DNA of 64,000 bases from Streptomyces venezuelae (GTDB taxonomy: Bacteria; Actinomycetota; Actinomycetes; Streptomycetales; Streptomycetaceae), in assembly GCF_008642275.1 (NCBI RefSeq), contig NZ_CP029189.1, positions 4,996,501 through 5,060,500 on the forward strand, in the 5' to 3' direction. Below, piece by piece: positions 1-7,412 of this stretch. The position numbers were made by a program, and so were the translations under genes. The notes under the pieces were generated by a model. That model was not told where the DNA came from. It made no database searches and saw only the letters and a program-made list of their open reading frames with translations. Within the stretch, counting starts at the first letter, position 1; each line of letters opens with the position of its first letter.

Positions 1-27
1 TCGTCGCACCCGTGCGGTGACGGGGAC

Positions 28-69
28 ACGCAGAGGCCCGACCGGAGGGGTCCGGTCGGGCCTCTGCGT
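28..69 (-). terminator. Terminator of the malic enzyme gene
   Basis: A perfect 19-bp inverted repeat (28-46 pairs with 51-69) with a 4-nt loop lies 18 nt beyond the malic enzyme stop codon. There is no long T-run, which is normal for Streptomyces terminators. Confidence 0.85.
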
Positions 70-86
70 ACTGCTCAGCTCCGGTC

Positions 87-1289
87 TCAGACCAGGCGGG
101 CCACTCCGTCGGCCTTGGCCGCGGCGGCCACGGCCGTGGCGACGGCCTCGGCCACGCGCTCGTCGAACGGCGACGGGATCACGTAGTCGGCGGCGAGCTC
201 GTCACCCACGACACCGGCGATGGCGTCGGCGGCGGCGATCTTCATGCCCTCGGTGATCCGGGTGGCGCGCACCTTGAAGGCACCCGCGAAGATGCCCGGG
301 AACGCCAGCACGTTGTTGATCTGGTTCGGGAAGTCCGAACGGCCCGTGGCCACGACCGCCGCGTACTTGTGCGCGACGTCCGGGTGGACCTCCGGGTTCG
401 GGTTGGCCATGGCGAAGACGAACGCGTCCTTCGCCATGGTGGCCACCGCCTCCTCGGCGACGGAGCCGCCGGAGACGCCGATGAAGACGTCCGCGCCGTT
501 CAGCGCGGTCTCCAGGGAGCCCGTCTGACCGGTCTTGTTGGTCAGGCCCGCGATCTCCGCCTTGACGTCCGTCAGGTCGGAGCGGTCCGCGGACACGACG
601 CCCTTGCGGTCGGTGACGCAGACGTCGCCGATGCCCGCGTCCACCAGGATCTTGGCGATGGCGATGCCCGCCGCGCCCGCGCCCGCGATCACGGCGCGCA
701 GGTCGCCGAGGGTGCGACCCGTGAGCTTGGCGGCGTTGCGCAGCGCGGCCAGCGTCACGATGGCCGTGCCGTGCTGGTCGTCGTGGAAGATCGGGATGTC
801 CAGCGCCTCCTGGAGGCGGCGCTCGATCTCGAAGCAGCGGGGCGCCGAGATGTCCTCCAGGTTGACCCCGCCGAAGGACGGGGCCAGACGGATGACCGTC
901 TCGACGATCTCGTCCGTGTCCTTGGTGGCGAGCGCGATCGGAACCGCGTCCACACCACCGAACTGCTTGAAGAGGATGGCCTTGCCCTCCATCACGGGGA
1001 GGGAGGCTTCCGGGCCGATGTCACCGAGGCCGAGCACGGCCGTGCCGTCGGTGACGACGGCGACCACGTTGGACTTCCAGGTGTACTCGTTCACCAGCTC
1101 CGGCTGCTCGGCGATGGCCGTGCACACCTTCGCCACGCCCGGCGTGTACGCGAGGGACAGGTCGTCCTTGTCGTTCACCGGAACCGTGGCCTGGATGGCC
1201 ATCTTGCCGCCCCGGTGCAGTGCGAACACCGCGTCGGGGTTGTTGTCCGTCGCGCTGTCGCTGCGAGGGTTGACGATCTCCGCTGCCAC
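87..1289 (-). CDS. NAD(P)-dependent malic enzyme
   Basis: Oxidative decarboxylation of malate to pyruvate and CO2, a cytosolic anaplerotic/NAD(P)H-generating step. The 400-residue product is the short bacterial form without a phosphotransacetylase tail. Visible motifs are the catalytic SLAYTPG (Tyr48), the EGKA lysine near 103, the metal-binding HDDQHGTA around 169-176 and the dinucleotide-binding GAGAAG near 203-208. I chose the GTG at 1289 because AAGGGG sits about 9 nt upstream and the reading frame upstream of it is not protein-like. Cofactor choice (NAD or NADP) cannot be decided by eye. The gene is divergent from the amino-acid transporter operon and ends at a strong hairpin. Confidence 0.95.
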   Translation of the reverse strand: MAAEIVNPRSDSATDNNPDAVFALHRGGKMAIQATVPVNDKDDLSLAYTPGVAKVCTAIAEQPELVNEYTWKSNVVAVVTDGTAVLGLGDIGPEASLPVMEGKAILFKQFGGVDAVPIALATKDTDEIVETVIRLAPSFGGVNLEDISAPRCFEIERRLQEALDIPIFHDDQHGTAIVTLAALRNAAKLTGRTLGDLRAVIAGAGAAGIAIAKILVDAGIGDVCVTDRKGVVSADRSDLTDVKAEIAGLTNKTGQTGSLETALNGADVFIGVSGGSVAEEAVATMAKDAFVFAMANPNPEVHPDVAHKYAAVVATGRSDFPNQINNVLAFPGIFAGAFKVRATRITEGMKIAAADAIAGVVGDELAADYVIPSPFDERVAEAVATAVAAAAKADGVARLV

Positions 1290-1815
1290 TTCGTGTGACC
1301 CCTTAATTCCTTTTGTTCGTTGAGGGTGGCCACTCCTGGTTAAGGGGTGGGCGGGCACCGCGTCCGTACTCCGCGTCAACGGTTGGCCCGTCTCCGCGAA
1401 GGGGAGGTTCGTACGCGCGGGCGCGCCGCACGCGCGCCCTGAGCCCCGGATGAGGGGTGTAAGGATCTGTTCTACCCGAAGAACGCTCGCCCAGACGAGT
1501 CGATTCCCGCTCAACTGTAGGCCTGCTGCCCGGCTTTTGGCGAAAAGTCCAAACCTTGCCGTCCAGTGGGCGAGACGCCCCGGAGAAACTGCGGCAAAAC
1601 CAGCAGGTCACAGCAGTATCTGCGGCCTCGAAGCCCCTTCCCCGCAGTCCTGTTGGGCTACCCGGGGCGCCCGTTATGCGATTTTGACCTGACGGGCACC
1701 CTGAATGTCTCAGTCCGAATGGCAAGATGCCGTAATCACACAAGGTCGCGACACTCGATGGTGCGTGTTCGACCGTTTTTCGTTGCTTTTCCACCAGCGC
1801 CGGAGGAACCAAGCC
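1290..1815. other. Divergent intergenic region, malic enzyme / ABC transporter
   Basis: About 525 bp without a convincing gene; short open frames here lack Streptomyces codon bias. It must hold both divergent promoters. The stretch from about 1670 to 1790 is clearly less GC-rich than its surroundings and contains TTGACC at 1684-1689, a possible -35 element, but I see no well-placed -10. The site GGAGG at 1802-1806 is the ribosome-binding site of the binding-protein gene. Confidence 0.6.
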
Positions 1816-2778
1816 ATGACCGCTAGCACCACCCGTCGTACGACCGCCGCACGGTCCCGGATCGCCGCGGTCGGCGCGATCGCGGTCGCGGGCGCCCTGA
1901 TCCTCACCGGTTGTGGTGACCAGACCGACAAGGCCTCCAGCACCCCGTCGGGCGCGGCCGCCAACAGCAGCGCGCCGCTCTTCTCCAAGCTCCCGAAGAA
2001 GATCCAGGACGCCGGTGTCATCAAGGTCGGCACGGACGCCACCTACGCGCCGATGGAGTTCACCGAGGGCGGCAAGATCGTCGGTGTCGACCCCGACGTG
2101 GCGGCGGCCCTGGCCAAGCAGCTCGGCGTGCAGTTCAAGTTCGAGTCCGGCACCTTCGACACCCTGATCGGCAGCATGCAGACGGGTCGCAGCGACCTGG
2201 TCATGTCCTCGCTCACCGACACCAAGGCCCGTCAGGAGGGCCTGGACGACAAGGGCGCCAAGACCGGTGCCGGTGTCGACTTCGTCGACTACTTCTCCGC
2301 CTCGACCGGCATCCTGGTCAAGAAGGGCAACCCCCAGGGCATCAAGACCCTCGACGACCTGTGCGGCAAGACGGTCGCCGTGCAGCGCGGCACCACGTAC
2401 GAGGAGTCGGCCAAGACCCAGGCCGAGAAGTGCAAGACGGACGGCAAGGGCGAGCTCAAGATCGAGTCCTTCCCGACCGACGCCGAGGCCCAGACCCGCG
2501 TGAAGGCCGGTGGCGCCGCCGCCGACCTGAACGACTCCCCGGTCGCCGCGTACATCGCGCAGACCGCCGGTGGCGGCAACGACTTCGAGGCCATCGCCAA
2601 CCCGACCGACGCCGGTCTCTTCGGCATCGCGGTGGACAAGAAGAACACCCAGCTGCGCGACGCGCTCAAGGAAGCCCTCGACGCGGTCATCAAGGACGGC
2701 AGCTACAAGGCCGCCCTGGACAAGTGGAACGCGGGCTCCGGCGCCGTGACCGAGGCCAAGATCAACGCCGGCTCCTGA
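1816..2778 (+). CDS. Amino-acid ABC transporter substrate-binding lipoprotein
   Basis: Extracellular solute-binding protein of family 3 (polar amino acids, glutamate/arginine type). The 320-residue product starts with an arginine-containing signal peptide and a lipobox LTGC with Cys33, so it should be lipid-anchored outside the membrane. The family signature follows: KVGTDATYAPMEF near 75 and a periplasmic-binding fold to the end. The ATG at 1816 is preceded by GGAGG at 1802-1806; a start further upstream would put over 35 residues before the signal peptide. It heads a three-gene operon with a permease and an ATPase. Substrate specificity is inferred only at family level. Confidence 0.93.
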   Translation: MTASTTRRTTAARSRIAAVGAIAVAGALILTGCGDQTDKASSTPSGAAANSSAPLFSKLPKKIQDAGVIKVGTDATYAPMEFTEGGKIVGVDPDVAAALAKQLGVQFKFESGTFDTLIGSMQTGRSDLVMSSLTDTKARQEGLDDKGAKTGAGVDFVDYFSASTGILVKKGNPQGIKTLDDLCGKTVAVQRGTTYEESAKTQAEKCKTDGKGELKIESFPTDAEAQTRVKAGGAAADLNDSPVAAYIAQTAGGGNDFEAIANPTDAGLFGIAVDKKNTQLRDALKEALDAVIKDGSYKAALDKWNAGSGAVTEAKINAGS

Positions 2779-2817
2779 CCTCCGCGTACCACCGCAGCAC
2801 ACTGAAGGGCAGTCACT

Positions 2818-3759
2818 GTGACTGACAAGCTCGACAAGGTCCCGGACCCGGCGGACACCCCGCCGGCCGGGGCCGTCCCCCCCGAGGCCATCAAGGCCAT
2901 CCCGGTGCGCCACTACGGCCGCTGGATCAGCGCCGTGGTCGTCATCGGCCTGGTCGTGGCGCTCGTCTTCGCCTTCTCGCAGGGCAACGTGCGCTGGGCG
3001 ACCGTTCCGGAGAAGCTGTTCGACCCGTCGATCCTGCGCGGCGTCGTCAACACGGTCTGGATCAGCATCACCTCGATGGCCCTGGGCCTGGTCCTCGGCA
3101 TCCTCTTCGCCGTCATGCGGCTCTCGAAGAACCCGGTGACCAGCACCATCGCCTGGTTCTACATCTGGCTGTTCCGCGGCACCCCGGTGTACGTGCAGCT
3201 GCTGATCTGGTTCAACCTCGCCCTGATCTTCCCGATCCTGAACCTCGGGTTCTACAAGGACGAGATGACGCAGGTCATGACCCCGTTCCTGGCCGCCCTG
3301 CTGGGTCTGGGCCTGAACGAGGGCGCCTACATGGCGGAGATCGTCCGGGCCGGCATCCAGTCGGTCGACGAGGGCCAGACGGAGGCCTCGCACGCGCTCG
3401 GCATGACCCGCACCCAGACGATGCGCCGCGTCGTGCTGCCGCAGGCCATGCGGGTGATCGTGCCGCCGTCGGGCAACGAGTTCATCAACATGCTCAAGAC
3501 CTCCTCGCTCGTGGTCGCCGTGCAGTACTTCGACCTGCTGCGCGCCGCCCAGGACATCGCCTCGACCTCGTTCGCGGTGATGGAGATGTTCTTCGTCGCG
3601 TCGATCTGGTACCTCGCCCTGACCTCGGTGTTCAGCGTCGGCCAGTACTACCTGGAGCGCCGTTACGCCCGTGGTGCGCTCCGCTCGCTGCCGCCGACAC
3701 CGCTGCAGAAGATCAAGGCGAAACTGTCCAGCTTCTCGAACCGCAAGGCGGTGGCCTGA
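2818..3759 (+). CDS. Amino-acid ABC transporter permease
   Basis: Inner-membrane permease of the HisM/GlnP family with several membrane segments. An N-terminal cytoplasmic stretch of about 35 residues is followed by a first membrane segment (about 40-57). The EAA loop that docks the ATPase is visible in the second half as a conserved LGMT...LPQA segment followed by [12 protein letters not shown]. Only one permease gene is present, so the channel is probably a homodimer. The GTG start is preceded by GAAGGG. It follows the binding-protein gene by 39 nt and overlaps the ATPase start by one base (TGATG). Confidence 0.93.
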   Translation: MTDKLDKVPDPADTPPAGAVPPEAIKAIPVRHYGRWISAVVVIGLVVALVFAFSQGNVRWATVPEKLFDPSILRGVVNTVWISITSMALGLVLGILFAVMRLSKNPVTSTIAWFYIWLFRGTPVYVQLLIWFNLALIFPILNLGFYKDEMTQVMTPFLAALLGLGLNEGAYMAEIVRAGIQSVDEGQTEASHALGMTRTQTMRRVVLPQAMRVIVPPSGNEFINMLKTSSLVVAVQYFDLLRAAQDIASTSFAVMEMFFVASIWYLALTSVFSVGQYYLERRYARGALRSLPPTPLQKIKAKLSSFSNRKAVA

Positions 3760-4523
3760 TGACGACTGCCATGGTGAAGGCCGAGGGCGTCCACAAGTCC
3801 TACGGTGCGGCGCACATCCTCAAGGGCATCGACCTGGAGGTCGCCCCGCGTGAGGTCTTCTGCCTGGTCGGCCCGTCCGGCTCCGGCAAGTCGACCTTCC
3901 TGCGGTGCATCAACCACCTGGAGCAGATCAACGCCGGACGGCTGTACGTCGACGGGGACCTCGTCGGCTACCGCCAGAAGGGCGACAAGCTCTACGAGCT
4001 GAAGGACAGCGAGGTCGCGGCGCAGCGCCGGGACATCGGCATGGTCTTCCAGCGCTTCAACCTCTTCCCGCACATGACGGCCATCGAGAACGTGATGGAA
4101 GCCCCGGTCATGGTCAAGGGCGAGTCCAAGTCGGTCGCGCGGGAGCGCGCGATCAAGCTCCTGGACCGGGTGGGTCTCGGCGACAAGGGCGGGAACTACC
4201 CCACCCAGCTCTCCGGCGGCCAGCAGCAGCGCGTGGCGATCGCCCGCGCGCTGGCCATGGAGCCCAAGCTGATGCTCTTCGACGAGCCCACCTCGGCGCT
4301 CGACCCGGAGCTGGTCGGTGACGTCCTGGACGTCATGCGGGACCTCGCCGAATCGGGCATGACCATGATCGTGGTCACGCACGAGATGGGCTTCGCCCGC
4401 GAGGTCGGCGACAACCTCGTCTTCATGGACGGCGGCGTGGTCGTGGAGTCCGGCCACCCCCGTGAGGTCCTGGGCAACCCCCAGCACGACCGGACGAAGG
4501 CATTCCTGTCCAAGGTGCTGTAG
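3759..4523 (+). CDS. Amino-acid ABC transporter ATP-binding protein
   Basis: Cytosolic ATPase energising the upstream permease. The 254-residue sequence has Walker [10 protein letters not shown] at 38-46, the signature LSGGQ at 151-155, Walker B LMLFDE at 171-176 and the switch histidine near 208 (VTHEM). This is the GlnQ/HisP-type of polar amino-acid importers. Its ATG shares the A of the permease stop codon, suggesting translational coupling. A second in-frame ATG four codons later is possible but less likely given the overlap. Confidence 0.95.
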   Translation: MTTAMVKAEGVHKSYGAAHILKGIDLEVAPREVFCLVGPSGSGKSTFLRCINHLEQINAGRLYVDGDLVGYRQKGDKLYELKDSEVAAQRRDIGMVFQRFNLFPHMTAIENVMEAPVMVKGESKSVARERAIKLLDRVGLGDKGGNYPTQLSGGQQQRVAIARALAMEPKLMLFDEPTSALDPELVGDVLDVMRDLAESGMTMIVVTHEMGFAREVGDNLVFMDGGVVVESGHPREVLGNPQHDRTKAFLSKVL

Positions 4524-4543
4524 TTCCGCACCCGCGGGACGGA

Positions 4544-4577
4544 CGAGGGGCGGTACGGGATCCCGTACCGCCCCTCG
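4544..4577. terminator. Bidirectional terminator between convergent genes
   Basis: A perfect 17+17 bp palindrome (4544-4560 / 4561-4577) lies between the convergent ABC ATPase and methyltransferase genes, 20 nt and 15 nt from their stop codons. Its symmetry suits termination in both directions. Confidence 0.8.
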
Positions 4578-4592
4578 GGCGTTGCGAAGTCC

Positions 4593-5372
4593 CTACTTCA
4601 GACCTAGGACCAGTGCGTCCGAGGGGGAGCGCCAGACCGTACGGGCCTCCGCGAAGCCCGCGGCCCGCAGGGCCTCGGCGTGCCAGGCCTCGGAGGGGGT
4701 GTCGCCGTCCGCGTGCTCCCCGTAGATCTCGAAGCGCCGCTTCACGTGCTCGGTCAGCGCCGGGTCCGCGCCCGCCAGGTCCCACCACTCGCGCCAGTCC
4801 ACCGCCCCGGCCGCCTTGGCCCGGTCCATGCCGGCGTGCCGGTGGGCGCGCTCGGCGGCGCCGATGCGCGGGGTGGCCGGGTCGGGCATGTGGTCGGCGT
4901 TCATGAACACCCCGCCCGGGGCCAGCAGCGGGGCGAGCTGCCCGTACAGCACGGCCAGGTCCTCGCTGTGCAGCCAGTGCAGGGCGGTGGCCGTCAGGAT
5001 CGCGTCGTAGCGGTCGTGGGGGAGGGCGGCGCGCCAGTTCGGGTCCTTGAGGTCGGCGGTCACGAACGTGACCCGCCCGTCCCCCGCGAAGTGCCCCTCG
5101 GCGATGGTCAACAGGGCCGGGTCGAGATCGACGCCCGTACTGGTGGCTTCCGGGAACCGCCGCAGGACGCGGTCCGTGATACTTCCCGTACCGCATGCGA
5201 GATCCAGCACCCGGGGGGCGGGTCCCACCAGTGCCTCGACCATGTCCAGCATCACGCGGAACCGCTCCTCGCGGTCGGGCATGTACCACTCCTGCTGCCG
5301 GTCCCAGCTGTCCTGCCAGGCCTGCCAGTCGGTCGTGCCCGCCGCTTCGGTCGTATCCGCCGTATCCGTCAT
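4593..5372 (-). CDS. Class I SAM-dependent methyltransferase
   Basis: Small-molecule methyltransferase of unknown substrate. The 259-residue product has motif I VLDLACGTG at 55-63, an acidic residue after the second strand (GVDLDP) and the fold continues with ATALHWL and APGGVF, as in the methyltransferase type 11/12 families. I chose the ATG at 5372 because GGAGGGG lies 7 nt upstream. It is divergent from the CGNR gene, 82 nt away. No pathway context points to a substrate. Confidence 0.85.
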   Translation of the reverse strand: MTDTADTTEAAGTTDWQAWQDSWDRQQEWYMPDREERFRVMLDMVEALVGPAPRVLDLACGTGSITDRVLRRFPEATSTGVDLDPALLTIAEGHFAGDGRVTFVTADLKDPNWRAALPHDRYDAILTATALHWLHSEDLAVLYGQLAPLLAPGGVFMNADHMPDPATPRIGAAERAHRHAGMDRAKAAGAVDWREWWDLAGADPALTEHVKRRFEIYGEHADGDTPSEAWHAEALRAAGFAEARTVWRSPSDALVLGLK

Positions 5373-5454
5373 CCCGAACCCCTCCACACGTAATACCCTC
5401 GAAGACGTCTCAGCCGTTACCAGAGACATTAATCCGCAGCCGTAAGGACTACAA

Positions 5455-6084
5455 GTGGAACTGGCCCATTACTCGGACTTCGCCGTGCGCCTGGTCAACA
5501 CCGAGGAGCCGGCCCGCAACAAGGACGCACTCACCTCGGTGGACGCCGTCCGCGACCTGTTCGGCGCAAGTCAGCAGATGGCGCGCCGCGTCACCGACGG
5601 CGACGTCACCCGCTTCCGCAACGTCCGCGGCCGGCTGCGCTCCGTCTTCGAGGCCGCCGACGGGGGCGACCACGTCCTCGCGGTCGACCTGCTGAACTCG
5701 CTGCTCATGGAGTTCCCCGTCAGCCCCCAGGTGTCCGGCCACGAGATCCTCGACGACGACGGCCGGCCCGACTGGCACATCCACCTCGCCGAGCACCCCT
5801 CGAACGCCTCCGCCGGCTACGCCGCCATGGCGTCCATGGGCCTGGCCTTCGCCCTCACCGAGCACGGCCCCGACCGCCTGGGCCTGTGCCAGGCCGCGCC
5901 CTGCCGCAACGCCTACCTCGACACCTCCACCAACCGCTCCCGGCGCTACTGCTCCGACCGCTGCGCCACCCGGGCGAACGTCGCCGCCTACCGCGCCCGC
6001 AAGCGGCTGGAGGCCGAGGAGTCCGCCCGCAGCGGGCGCACCGCCGACGCCGCCCAGGACAACCGGGCCCTCAGCGACCGCTGA
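5455..6084 (+). CDS. ABATE/CGNR zinc-finger putative regulator
   Basis: The 209-residue protein has the N-terminal ABATE-type alpha/beta domain (starting ELAHYSDFAVRLVNT) and a C-terminal treble-clef zinc finger with Cys145, Cys150, Cys166 and Cys170 followed by a basic helix. The usual CGNR tetrad reads CATR here. Members are thought to be transcription regulators controlling neighbouring enzymes or stress genes. The GTG start has TAAGGA upstream. The last 97 nt overlap the oppositely oriented sodX gene, an unusual convergent overlap. Confidence 0.85.
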   Translation: MELAHYSDFAVRLVNTEEPARNKDALTSVDAVRDLFGASQQMARRVTDGDVTRFRNVRGRLRSVFEAADGGDHVLAVDLLNSLLMEFPVSPQVSGHEILDDDGRPDWHIHLAEHPSNASAGYAAMASMGLAFALTEHGPDRLGLCQAAPCRNAYLDTSTNRSRRYCSDRCATRANVAAYRARKRLEAEESARSGRTADAAQDNRALSDR

Positions 6085-6413
6085 TCCTCCTCGCGCGGCC
6101 GGAAGCGGACCAGCGCCGTCGCCAGCACCAGTTCCGCGGGCACCGGCCCGAAGACGGTGCTGTCGCCGGGCGCCTCGTTGTACGGGTTGTCCCCGAGCAC
6201 CCACCAGGCACCGCCCGGCCGCCGCTCCACCGCCCGCTTGACGACCAGCAGGTCCTGCTGGAACGGATGGCGCAGCACCACCACGCCACCGGGACGGACG
6301 GCCGCCCCGTACCGGACCAGCACCTGGTCGCCGTGGGCCAGCGTCGGCGCCATCGACGGCCCCGTCACCTCCACGATCCCGAACTGCTTCCGCGGGCGCC
6401 CGTTCTCCACCAT
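5988..6413 (-). CDS. sodX: NiSOD maturation peptidase (S26 signal-peptidase-like)
   Basis: Predicted peptidase that removes the leader of the adjacent nickel superoxide dismutase to expose the metal-binding amino terminus. The 141-residue product has the serine motif GPSMAPTL (Ser20) and the general-base lysine in VVKR (Lys59), plus the GDNP box, so both S26 catalytic residues are present. No membrane anchor is evident, matching cytosolic processing of SodN. The start at 6413 has AGGAGG six nt upstream; the GTG one codon later is an alternative. It is divergent from sodN and its 3' end overlaps the CGNR gene. Confidence 0.88.
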   Translation of the reverse strand: MVENGRPRKQFGIVEVTGPSMAPTLAHGDQVLVRYGAAVRPGGVVVLRHPFQQDLLVVKRAVERRPGGAWWVLGDNPYNEAPGDSTVFGPVPAELVLATALVRFRPREEDQRSLRARLSWAASAVRPLRADSSASSRLRAR

Positions 6414-6541
6414 GCGCGTCCTCCTCGTCACCCCCGCATGCTGCCGCACGGGTCCGTACATTCGCTCACCGGTCCGGCCGAGCCCCTGGACTTTTGTCCT
6501 AAGCCCATGGGGGCGCCCGCGAAATCCGGTTGTTCAGCGAG

Positions 6542-6584
6542 TAATCTCCCCCTTGAGAAGACGATCACGAGGAGGACAAACTCC
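6542..6584 (+). promoter_or_regulatory. sodN leader with possible -10 and ribosome-binding site
   Basis: TAATCT at 6542-6547 is a plausible -10 hexamer, and AGGAGG at 6570-6575 is the sodN ribosome-binding site. In S. coelicolor the 5' end of sodN mRNA is targeted by a small RNA processed from sodF mRNA under Nur control; this leader is where an equivalent would pair. sodF is not in the window, so this cannot be verified here. Confidence 0.45.
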
Positions 6585-6980
6585 ATGCTTTCCCGCCTCT
6601 TCGCCCCCAAGGCGAAGGTCTCCGCCCACTGCGATCTTCCGTGCGGCGTGTACGACCCTGCCCAGGCCCGCATCGAGGCCGAGTCCGTCAAGGCCGTGCA
6701 GGAGAAGTACCAGGCCAACGAGGACGCCGACTTCCGCGCGCGCGCCATCACCATCAAGGAGCAGCGCGCCGAGCTCGCCAAGCACCACGTCTCGGTGCTG
6801 TGGAGCGACTACTTCAAGCCCCCGCACTTCGAGAAGTACCCGCAGCTGCACACCCTGGTCAACGACACCCTGAAGGCCCTCTCGGCCGCCAAGGCGTCCA
6901 ACGACCCGGCGACCGGCGCGAAGGCTCTTGAGCTCATCGCCGAGATCGACCGCATCTTCTGGGAGACCAAGGCCGCCTGA
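6585..6980 (+). CDS. sodN: Nickel superoxide dismutase precursor
   Basis: Converts superoxide to hydrogen peroxide and oxygen in the cytosol. The 131-residue precursor carries a 14-residue leader ending VSA; cleavage exposes His15 as the new first residue, followed by the nickel hook HCDLPCGVY (ligands His1, Cys2 and Cys6 of the mature enzyme, all present). The remaining helical body matches the usual 117-residue mature length. AGGAGG lies 9 nt before the ATG. The processing peptidase gene sodX is divergent on the left, and a perfect hairpin terminator follows. Confidence 0.97.
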   Translation: MLSRLFAPKAKVSAHCDLPCGVYDPAQARIEAESVKAVQEKYQANEDADFRARAITIKEQRAELAKHHVSVLWSDYFKPPHFEKYPQLHTLVNDTLKALSAAKASNDPATGAKALELIAEIDRIFWETKAA

Positions 6981-6993
6981 GCCTTCCCTTCCC

Positions 6994-7037
6994 GCGCAGA
7001 GGGGCCCGTCCGCACCGGCGGACGGGCCCCTCTGCGC
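6994..7037 (+). terminator. sodN terminator
   Basis: A perfect 19-bp stem (6994-7012 / 7019-7037) with a 6-nt loop begins 14 nt after the sodN stop codon. The 12 nt between stop and stem are pyrimidine-rich. Confidence 0.88.
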
Positions 7038-7094
7038 TGGGCGGGCCTGGGCGGGCCTGGTCTGGCCCTCAGGTCGCGGTCCGGACCCGGGGGG

Positions 7095-7283
7095 TCACTC
7101 GTCGTCCTCGTCCTCGTCGTCGTCCAGTCGGGCCAGCCAGGTGGCCAGGCGCTCCACCGGGACCTCGAAGTCCGGGTTCAGGTCGACGAAGGTGCGCAGC
7201 TGTTCGGCGAGCCACTCGAAGGTGACCTCCTCCTCGCCGCGCCGCTTCTCCAGCTCCTCGATGCCGCGATCGGTGAAGTACAA
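7095..7283 (-). CDS. Small conserved protein, DUF6104-like
   Basis: A 62-residue acidic protein beginning MYFTDRGIEELEKRRG and ending in a run of Asp/Glu, matching a small family conserved across Streptomyces (I recall it as DUF6104). Function is unknown. The start codon is TTG at 7283, supported by GGAG six nt upstream and by the absence of any other start in frame. It is divergent from the conflict cassette that begins at 7413. Confidence 0.75.
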   Translation of the reverse strand: MYFTDRGIEELEKRRGEEEVTFEWLAEQLRTFVDLNPDFEVPVERLATWLARLDDDEDEDDE

Positions 7284-7339
7284 GTCGGGCTCCGTGCCGT
7301 GATGGGGGTGTGCAGGGGGTGTTTCCCGCCAGGATAATC

Positions 7340-7351
7340 CGCCTTAAGGCG
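7340..7351. promoter_or_regulatory. Palindrome in the promoter region of the conflict cassette
   Basis: A perfect 12-bp palindrome CGCCTTAAGGCG lies right after GATAAT (7333-7338), a -10-like hexamer on the plus strand, 62 nt before the first gene of the cassette. The minus-strand reading of the same spot contains TATCCT, so it may serve the divergent small gene. Operator function is an inference. Confidence 0.35.
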
Positions 7352-7412
7352 AGACCTCCCGCCTGCGCCCTCCCCGGGTCTAGCCTGGATGCCCAACGAG
7401 CGGGGGGTGCGG

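Noticed and set aside
1450..1826. Short open frames upstream of the amino-acid transporter
   Set aside because: No ribosome site, no codon bias, and the region is the natural promoter zone.
6085..6413. A plus-strand gene extending from the CGNR stop towards sodN
   Set aside because: Minus-strand sodX motifs account for this stretch; the plus-strand reading has no motif.
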